A stretch of 64,000 bases of DNA. It comes from Notospermus geniculatus (lineage: Eukaryota; Nemertea; Pilidiophora; Heteronemertea; Lineidae). The stretch covers positions 711,982 through 775,981 of the forward strand of contig NMRB01000022.1 in the NCBI GenBank assembly GCA_002633025.1. Reading direction: 5' to 3'. Position numbers and translations under genes: made by a program. Each line of letters opens with the position of its first letter. Position 1 is the first letter of the stretch. Positions 56,627 through 64,000 of this stretch are shown one piece after another. The notes beneath the pieces are model-generated. The model was given only the letters and a program-made list of their open reading frames with translations. It searched no databases and was not told the DNA's origin.

Positions 56627-57739
56627 GTGTATGTACACGTATTAGCCTTTATTGTGTGAGCTTTAGTTGTTTCTCCACAAATTGCACCAGACATTTTACC
56701 AGTTCTGAGTTAAATGAAGTGGGTAATACCAAAAATAGATAAATCTATTTATGGTAATACCATAAAGGATTAATTCCTTTATGTCGAAACTGATACTCAG
56801 ACAATTTAATCAAAGAAATGTGCAATGTTCAATTTTAATACAGTGTACTAAATAATCAAGCATGTAAGAGTCTGAAGAAATACTCTAGTGTTTATCATTT
56901 TGGGGTGTGTCAGTGTTCCTCCATGACTCAGTGTGATCATACAGAAAGATTGTCTGTGTATATCCAGTGACTAATTTTTGACAGAGTTGGTACCTCCAAG
57001 CCTGGACGAGCAGCATGATATGTGGGCTGCTAGATGGATGAAAAGAGCTGTTACAGTTTTTTGCTTGTTGAGGTATCCACCCACATGATCCACCAAAAAG
57101 TCATAGTCACTTCACATCCCTCTGTAGCTACACTGTTCTGTGGGTACCTGGTGATATTGCAGAAACTATGCAATTGATGAATTAGTTATTTGTTCAAATA
57201 TGTGGAATGAGTCTACTTATCTGGAGATTCTGTTCAGTTTTGTTGTCATGATTTTGAATGGTACTTAGCGGTATGTTCTGTAGTTTTAGCCTGTAATATA
57301 ATTGATAGCTGTGAACAATAGGACATGGTTAAGAGATCAACTGGAAATGGCTTGCATTCCCAATAGTCGCAAATCAAAAGCCACTGGACCAATGTCGGGG
57401 TAGTAACATCTCGGACCACTTCACAGTATATACCCATATTAACTCATCTTCCCCCAGGTTTAAGCAGACAGTATCTTCTGTTGAAGTGTTCTAAAATCCT
57501 TGGAAACGAATTGGAAAAAATTTGAAGAAACGTTCTTCAGATGGTTGACAGGAACAATTTTTCTTCAAATATTTTTCAATCAATACCACAAGATGTCTGC
57601 TGGAATGTGGAGACAGATGAGTTAAAATGGGGGTGAGCTGTCGTCCTGTGTCAAGCCAGTAGTCACTTGCACTGAATGTACGTCAGGTCGATCCCTAGTA
57701 ATGTTGTTTCATCTATAGGCCTATGTAAATGTGCATATA
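56627..57739. other. intergenic, no gene recognised
   Basis: AT-rich. It includes a short self-complementary stretch around 56735-56785 (tttatggtaataccataaa). No coding pattern seen. Confidence 0.4.
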
Positions 57740-58183
57740 CAGTGCAACCTCGCTATAACGAACCTCGATATACATGTAACGAACTCCTGGATATAACGAA
57801 CCCTACCCAATGGACCCCAAATATTTCTCTCATGTGTTCATTATTGGATTATATTTCACCTCACAACCTTCCAAAATCTCTGAATCTGGCAGTGAATCGA
57901 TTGGTGAAGTGATCTGAGACATTGACAACTTTACTGGAGTTGAATTTCAGGCTGAAAACTGAGCAGGAATTTAATACATCATTACGAATTGAGACATGAA
58001 AACTTTCATTTATTGCAGTGACACTGACAGCGTTTTCAGTGCACACATGTCAATGTACATCCTCGGACCATTGCCATTGACCATACAGACTCGCCTGTTT
58101 CGGTTTCCTCGCTATAACGACCCCTCGCTATGACGAACTTTACCCTTGGATCCCAAGCAGTTCGTTATAGCAAGGTTGCACTC
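57740..58183. mobile_element. pogo/Tigger-type MITE, complete copy
   Basis: The ends CAGTGCAACCTCGCTATAAC and the complement of gttatagcaaggttgcactc are flanked by TA. The CTCG(C/A)TATAACGAA terminal motif is characteristic of pogo/Tigger elements. The right part recurs at 61756-62136. Confidence 0.75.
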
Positions 58184-58529
58184 TACTGTGTGTTCAGCAA
58201 TCTGTCCTGCCATCCTTGCTGCATTACATACATTCTCTTTGGAATTCTGAAAATAAATGACGACATTTTTTCAATGCTACATCTTTTTCTTATTGCTTGG
58301 TTTTACTTTGGTTTCGAATTTCAAATTGAAATTCGGAATACACTGCGCATCTTCTGTATTATCATTTTGGTTCCCATCGCCGCCGCTAGGGCTAGCCTTC
58401 TAGCCCTAGCGGCGGCTTCGATTTAATGGACGGAATCAAAACATTTTTTGGACGGAAGTAAAGTACCGGTGTATCCTTCCAAAAAACAAATTCAAATGCA
58501 CATTTGAATTTGTTTGGTAATTTAGGTCA
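57800..58529. repeat. first copy of a 0.73-kb segment repeated at 61756-62482
   Basis: Near identity over its whole length, with a few single-base changes and short indels, then abrupt divergence after ttaggtca. It includes most of the Tigger-type MITE and the hairpin at 58380. Confidence 0.85.
58380..58417. repeat. perfect GC-rich hairpin, 17-bp arms, 4-base loop
   Basis: GCCGCCGCTAGGGCTAG pairs exactly with CTAGCCCTAGCGGCGGC around CCTT. It is repeated unchanged at about 62331-62368 in the second copy of the surrounding segment. Confidence 0.75.
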
Positions 58530-59250
58530 GTTTGCGAGTTTGCAAGTTTTGGCCCCCTAGTGGCAAAGTCAAGAATCAGATTTTGCCGAAAGTTGTTACA
58601 GCCTAGAAGTAGATACATGTAGGCCTATGTGCGAAGTTTCAAAGCAATAGGTCAAGCCATTACAAAAAGAGCCAATTTCGTAATTTCAGACAAACTTTGA
58701 CCCCTGTCACCTTGCAAAGTAGGTCAAATTTAAAAATTCAAGTATTATTTTGTGTATCGTCATTATATACCCATGATAAAAATTTGACAAAGATCCATCT
58801 CTTGGTAAGGGAGAAATAGCACTTTTAGTGATTTTGGTTTTGGCCCCCTAGTGGCAAAGTTAAGAATCAGATTTCACCGAAATTCTGTCTGTAAGTTGCT
58901 AACCTAGAGGTAAATGTGTACAAAGTTTCAACACAACCATTATCAAAATGTAGCCCTTTGAAATTTTTCACAAAACGCCCCCTGGAGGCCAAAGTAGGAA
59001 TCCCACCGCACTCAAAATCGAACTCGGCCTACATCTTAGGCCCATATACACCCACCTAAGACCAAAAAGATTCCTCAAAAATAAAGGCGCTAGAGCANTA
59101 AGACCAAAAAGATTCCTCAAAAATAAAGGCGCTAGAGCACTAACAAACCAAAGTTTACGGACGTACGTACCGCCGTACGGACTAACGCACGACAGACCAC
59201 CACTCAATGACCCCAACCACAGCATAAGCCCTGCTGGGCCTTGCGGCCAA
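58530..59250. repeat. interspersed repeat with internal duplication
   Basis: tggccccctagtggcaaagt occurs at about 58549 and again at about 58844, each followed by (c/t)aagaatcagatt. The wording (gttgctaacctagaggtaaa, caaagtttcaacacaaccat) resembles non-coding interspersed repeats rather than a gene. It is broken by the junction at 59098. Confidence 0.45.
59057..59139. other. 41-bp exact duplication around a single N (contig overlap)
   Basis: Bases 59057-59097 and 59099-59139 are identical (taagaccaaaaagattcctc...). The N at 59098 lies exactly between them. This looks like two overlapping contig ends that were not merged. Confidence 0.9.
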
Positions 59251-59256
59251 GCGGGC

Positions 59257-59620
59257 TAAAAATGGCAACTTTGTTGGGATTTTTGCACTGTGCTTTGAAG
59301 TCCAGTGAACAGCACTTTGAGATGACCCTCCTCAAGCTTTACTAGACCTACAGTAGGCATTCTTCCGCCCTCATGCCATGCTCTTCCTAAAAGATGATTG
59401 CAGATCAGTTTCAACCATTCAATCAGGATGTCGACCCGAATCTGATCAGGCCCTATTCAACATGATCAATGAATGCAAATACAATGCCCGACCACAGGAA
59501 AAAGCTGACTGGAATTTTTGTCAGTAGGAACCTAGCAAAGCTTGAGGGGTCATCTCAGAGTGCTGTTCACTGGACTTTGAAAGCAGAGTGCTAAAATCCC
59601 AACAAGTTGCCATTTTTATG
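59257..59620. mobile_element. ~364-bp foldback element with ~85-bp arms
   Basis: The left arm starts taaaaatggcaactttgttg and continues through gtccagtgaacagcactttg. The right arm is its complement with a handful of differences. The central ~190 bp are unique. No coding sense. Confidence 0.75.
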
Positions 59621-61148
59621 TTAAAAAATCAAATATTGTGAAAAGTTTTGATGGTGATATCCACCTATGCAGACACAGGAAGATTTTGCAGGTTAAAATT
59701 TTCAGGAATTACCAAGTTTCCGAAAATCTCAATCTGACCGTCTTACTTCGAACAACCGTAAAGCCAAAAATTCATGCTCGTTCGCTTATGAATTTTTGGT
59801 AAAACCCAAGTTGGCCAACTGATCAGAAAAATCTTTACGCCAAGTGATGGACAAATGATCTAACTACCAGGCATCAATGAAATGGTCCAGGGACCATGTG
59901 CTCACCTGGGTGTAAATGTACCGGAATCATGACCTGGCCTCAGTCATATTTGCAAAACGTGCCACCTAAAGAGACTGACTGACAAACAGATGCCACACAA
60001 TACCTAATATCGTACCTCAAGAGAGAATCCGTGAATATGATTGGCCCAGACGCGTCACGTGAGCGGTGAACATTTTTCAATGTCTCCCGCTCAATACTCA
60101 CTGCTCTGTTTTCAATTAAAGGATGGATTCGACAAAGAAATCAGAGGGGATCAAATGCACCAAAAATTGACGGACAGCACAGCAACTTGTGTATGTAAAT
60201 AGCGGTCTGTGCACAGGGATACGGAACCTCATTACCAGGCGGATAGATACCCTAAAAGTTTGCAATTTATCGGAAGATGTAGCCCAATAATCGATTAAAT
60301 GTACAAAATTATTTACTTTTATCACGAGAGATGTGACTGTACACCGTCAATGCTGTTATATTTTCGATTGAATCAGATATTGTGTGCACTATTTTTTGCG
60401 GATGTGTATGGCAATGTCAAGCGATGTAAACACCGTCGCTATTGTTGCCTAGTTACGACAAATTGACATAAATATTGGAAGGAAAAATTATCTTTCAATG
60501 TTTTCACGTTTAAATACATCTATAGCACGTTATTGTCGAATTATTGGAAGAAATGATAAATGAATAATATTAATAATTAGGATATTCGGAAATTGTAATA
60601 ATTTATTTGGTTTCTCTCCTGCCTAATAGGTGGCGATATCAAAGGGGTGTTCTCAAAGATGTCTTCGGTAGCTAAGTTAGCGACTGAAAATTAACTGGAA
60701 TTTTTCCGCTGTTTGAGGGGAAAGTTTTGCAGAAACATTACTGTTACTCATATTCAACTGTTGGGTGAATATCATGAGAAATACTCATGACCAGTGCCAA
60801 TAAGACGAAAAAATGGGAAACGAAATACAATGTACTTGTTAACTTTAAAGACGGCCCCTCAAAGTACAATGGTCAAGGTCGAAAATAGTCTTGCGCATAA
60901 AGATACTGGAGCACTACAGATTATTATATCTCCGACACAGAGTGGTTGGACAAGACTGATTAAGCGACAAGATGGCGACAAATGGTCTATAATCAACACC
61001 AATATACGTGTATATAGTTCCCTCGAAGAATTTCTGTTTCAGAATGAGTGATTCGGTCTTGCTTCGAACTGTCATTCCGCCAAACTCGTCCCCAGTGGGT
61101 TTACGTTCCTACAACACCACTGGAAAGGGCTGACGACTTCAGGAATAC
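59621..61148. other. no gene recognised
   Basis: AT-rich to about 60600. An 85-codon open frame at 60794-61051 has no recognisable domain. A second frame starting at 60788 gives 33 codons (MTSANKTKKWETKYNVLVNF...). Neither can be supported as a gene from sequence alone. Confidence 0.4.
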
Positions 61149-61160
61149 TGCGCATGCGCA
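61149..61160. promoter_or_regulatory. perfect NRF1-type palindrome in a GC-rich patch
   Basis: TGCGCATGCGCA is the full palindromic NRF1 site, usual in CpG-type promoters. About 340 bases downstream are CRE-like TTACGTCA and TTGCGTCA motifs (61490-61550). No gene start is recognised next to them. Confidence 0.35.
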
Positions 61161-61654
61161 ATCTACTAATTTTGAGGCGAATCACGCCGAGGCCGCGGCA
61201 TGATGTTCGCAACAAACCATGCTAACTATTCGTTTGAAATTGCTCTAATACTCAAACAACTTCGTGTTTTGGGTGTATTAAATGGCCTTTTAGGCATATA
61301 TGATGTTTTTCAGTCATCGAAGAACGAAATATTGTGTGAAACAAACATTTTGGCACGCTGCCAGCAGATGACCAGAAATTTTGGTCAGGCCATCAGCCCT
61401 TTCCAGAGATATCCTCGGATGAGGTAGATCTGGGAACGAGATTGTCATTCCGCGCGCACCGGCCATTCGCCTGCACCGACTCTGGGTAGCGTCATCATTA
61501 CGTTACGTCACTCCAACTGTGCCGTCGTTATTGCGTTGCGTCACTCGGATGCCGGGGGGAGGGGGGGTCAGAAGGGGGTTCGGGGGTCTCCCCCGATTAG
61601 GTAACCATGGTAACTTAGCTGCATGCATAAGTTACACATAGCCGATGGTCAGTG

Positions 61655-61754
61655 GACAGCCGGTGGTTCGTTTATAGGGCCGATGGTCGGTGCACAGCCG
61701 GTGGTCATCGGAGGGTCGGTGGTCGGTGTAGGGTCGGTGGTCTGTGGAGAGTCT
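61655..61754. repeat. degenerate GGTCGGTG repeat
   Basis: Loose tandem units such as ccgatggtc(a/g)gtg, acagccggtgg and gggtcggtggtc run up to the N at 61755. The repeat probably ended the contig. Confidence 0.6.
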
Positions 61755-61755
61755 N
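61755..61755. other. single-N contig junction
   Basis: To the right begins a near copy of sequence from 57800, already present 4 kb to the left. Confidence 0.85.
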
Positions 61756-62482
61756 ACCCTACCCAATGGACCCCAAATATTTCTCTCATGTGTTCATTAT
61801 TGGATTATATTTCACCTCACAACCTTCCAAAATCTCTGAATCTGGCAATGAATCGATTGGTGAAGTGATCTGAGACATTGACAACTTACTGGAGTTGAAT
61901 TTCAGGGTGAAAACAGCAGGAATTTAATACATTATTACGAATTGAGACATGAAAACTTTCATTTATTGCAGTGACACTGACAGCGTTTTCAGTGCACACA
62001 TGTCAATGTACATCCTCGGACCATTGCCATTGACCATACAGACTCGCCTGTTTCGGTTTCCTCGCTTTAACGACCCCTCGCTATAACGAACTTTACCCTT
62101 GGATCCCAAGCAGTTCGTTATAGCAAGGTTGCACTCTACTGTGTGTTCAGCAATCTGTCCTGCCATCCTTGCTGCATTACATACATTCTCTTTGGAATTC
62201 TGAAAATAAATGATGACATTTTTTCAATGCTACATCTTTTTCTTATTGCTTGGTTTTACTTTGGTTTCGAATTTCAAATTGAAATTCGGAATACACTGCG
62301 CATCTTCTGTATTATCATTTTGGTTCCCATCGCCGCCGCTAGGGCTAGCCTTCTAGCCCTAGCGGCGGCTTCGATTTAATGGATGGAATCAAAACATTTT
62401 TTGGACGGAAGTAAAGTATCGGTGTATCCTTCCAAAAAACAAATTCAAATGCGCATTTGAAATTGTTTGGTAATTTAGGTCA
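61756..62482. repeat. second copy of the 0.73-kb segment
   Basis: It matches 57800-58529. It holds the 5'-truncated Tigger-type MITE (to 62136) and the GC hairpin near 62331-62368. It diverges after ttaggtca, directly before the palindrome at 62486. Confidence 0.85.
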
Positions 62483-62485
62483 ATT

Positions 62486-62573
62486 GCGCCTGTTCTGTGC
62501 CATCGCAAGGTCGACCTGACATCGCGCATTATGCGGATATCAGGTCGACCTTGCGATGGCACAGAACAGGCGC
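62486..62573. repeat. perfect 34-bp inverted repeat with 20-base loop
   Basis: 62486-62519 and 62540-62573 are exact reverse complements (outer gcgcctgttctgtgccatcg). The right arm runs straight into an open frame whose ATG (62556) lies within the arm. Confidence 0.85.
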
Positions 62574-62873
62574 AGGCTGACCTTCCCGGATCACTTTGCG
62601 TCTGATGCACGACAGCGTGGAACAAATCAGTCGCCGATCTGGTGTGACATGACTGCAGTTGCGTCTCAGTTACAACGATCGGCATCAGTCATCGATCCAA
62701 AAGATCACAAATCGCAAGAGTTGAACGTATTTAACTTCCGTGTCAACCCGATGAGCGTAATCCATTCGCAAGGTGACCTGAACAGGGTTTACGATTCCCT
62801 GCGCGCTGATGCTGCTTGTTCCACGATGACCGTACACATCCCCGGCATCTCGCAACTTTACCGTATACTTTAG
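62556..62873 (+). CDS. unidentified 105-residue open frame
   Basis: The start ATG lies in the right arm of the palindrome and the stop is TAG. The protein begins MAQNRRRLTFPDHFASDARQ, is hydrophilic with mixed charge and ends GISQLYRIL. It has no signal peptide, membrane span or motif I recognise. The region is richer in G+C than its surroundings and shows no repeat structure, which makes it look more coding than most frames here. It could be an exon, a processed fragment or a piece of a mobile or captured sequence. Confidence 0.35.
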   Translation: MAQNRRRLTFPDHFASDARQRGTNQSPIWCDMTAVASQLQRSASVIDPKDHKSQELNVFNFRVNPMSVIHSQGDLNRVYDSLRADAACSTMTVHIPGISQLYRIL

Positions 62874-63037
62874 ACACTGCAAGACTTCCATGGTGTTGAC
62901 CGACTTACTCACAGTGCCACCTATCGGCAATTCGAAGAACTAATTACTGCCATCTGGCGGCAATTCTAAGAACTAAGCAAGAAAAAAAGATTTATAATCA
63001 CACTTTCATCTTCATTTACATGTAGGATTTCATGAAC

Positions 63038-63470
63038 GTTACAAAATCTCTCCAGTGGTGAGATTTTGTAACATTATTTTTAGCAATACAAAATCTCTCC
63101 AGTGGTGAGATTTTGTAACATTATTTTTCAGCAATGACAGACTTTGTAACGTTACAAAATCTCTCCAGTGGTGAGATTTTGTAACATTATTTTTAGCAAT
63201 ACAAAATCTCTCCAGTGGTGAGATTTTGTAACATTATTTTTCAGCAATGACAGACTTTGTAACGTTACAAAATCTCTCCAGTGGTGAGATTTTGTAACAT
63301 TATTTTTAGCAATGAGACTTTGTTACGTTACAAAATCTCTCCAGTGGTGAGATTTTGTAACATTATTTTTCAGCAATGAGAGATTTTGTAACGTTACAAA
63401 ATCTCTCCAGTGGTGAGATTTTGTAACATTATTTTTCAGCAGTGAGAGATTTTGTAACGTTACAAAATCC
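63038..63470. repeat. array of self-complementary 35-bp units
   Basis: The unit is GTTACAAAATCTC - TCCAGTGGT - GAGATTTTGTAAC: two 13-bp arms that are exact reverse complements around a 9-base loop. Full or nearly full copies start at 63038, 63087, 63151, 63200, 63264, 63327 and 63393, with a partial at 63459. Spacers are attatttttagcaat with or without cagactttgtaac. The first two pairs form a 113-bp higher-order period. Confidence 0.9.
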
Positions 63471-64000
63471 GTGGCTCTTGATTATGACCGACCAAATTTT
63501 GTACATGTCAAATGTGAGGAAGTATTTCTTCTGCAGCTCGTCTAAGGCACTCGAACATTGTCATGGGTTTATCCCATTAAACTTATCCGTGAGTCCGCCC
63601 TATTTAACCCGATAGGAAGGCGTGAGAAGTGCGGGGAGAAGTGTTTGGAAGCCAACGTCTCGATTTTTCAAAATACTACCACGTCAGTGTAATTCCTCCA
63701 AGTTGTAACGATACGATTTTTATTGTAACGCCTGTATTTAAAATAATTTTATTATAACGGTCAATTATTATTGTAACGGCCAAGATATTTTTATTGCAGC
63801 GGCCTGTCTTTATCGTTGAACGATATTTAAATACCGCTCAACGGTAAATAACGAATTGTAACTGCTTCGGCCCGCCATATCTATATGATCATGGTGATGA
63901 CGGATGTGAATGATGTGATGTGTTTGTTTGTGCAATGTGATGACTTGAAATTTCGAATAAATAAATATCATCATTCATTGCCAGCTAAAAACAGATTGTT
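63471..64000. other. no gene recognised; short attgtaacgg repeats
   Basis: At 63700-63800 the motif ttattgtaacg(g/c) recurs at least three times in degenerate form, and gttgaacgatatttaaatac is followed by a weak complement (ccgctcaacgg). The window then ends in AT-rich sequence with aataaataaa near 63956. Confidence 0.4.

Noticed and set aside
60794-61051. 85-codon open frame with a second overlapping 33-codon frame
   Set aside because: No domain, signal, repeat or splice support, and two frames compete. Not enough to call a gene.
63038-63470. CRISPR-like repeat array
   Set aside because: The spacers are themselves repeated and AT-rich, no cas genes are present, and the window is clearly animal DNA with spliced genes. 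It is a minisatellite of palindromic units.

Overview
The window reads as nuclear DNA of a marine invertebrate animal. The genes are split by GT-AG introns, there is no operon structure, short inverted-repeat transposons are everywhere, and the main gene has a WSC domain that vertebrate versions of the enzyme lack. I cannot name the species. Hemichordate, echinoderm, amphioxus or mollusc would all fit.

Two genes are well supported. (1) Peptide O-xylosyltransferase (XYLT) lies on the + strand, 11919-55438. It has eleven coding exons and I join them into a 926-residue type II Golgi enzyme: short cytoplasmic tail, one membrane anchor, stem, WSC domain, GT14 catalytic domain and the XylT C-terminal domain. 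It starts every chondroitin/heparan sulfate chain by adding xylose to a core-protein serine. A 34.7-kb intron cuts the WSC domain in two. (2) A secreted, GPI-anchored protein of the Ly6/uPAR (LU, three-finger) family lies on the - strand, 8446-10786. It has three exons: signal peptide, first half with five cysteines, second half with five cysteines plus the anchor signal. The two genes are divergent, with about 1.1 kb between their start codons. A 105-codon reading frame at 62556-62873 starts inside a perfect palindrome and remains unidentified.

The assembly needs care. Four isolated single-N positions (7206, 51463, 59098, 61755) each join sequence to a near copy of itself. They duplicate exons 2-3 of the LU gene, exons 6-8 of XYLT, a 41-bp overlap, and a 0.73-kb segment near the right end. 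The most economical reading is contig ends or second haplotypes left side by side in a highly heterozygous genome, not real tandem duplication. Longer N gaps lie at 11566-11578, 31723-32269 and 43119-43318.

Most of the rest is repeat. I find more than 25 short elements with terminal inverted repeats (MITEs or foldback elements). Their flanks suggest several superfamilies: TA, TTAA, TTA, 5-bp and 9-bp duplications. Many are nested in one another or in a tRNA-derived SINE, and I found no transposase. Other repeats are several minisatellites, a striking array of self-complementary 35-bp units at 63038-63470, and an extreme excess of the palindrome TACATGTA, counted over 30 times by eye in 64 kb.
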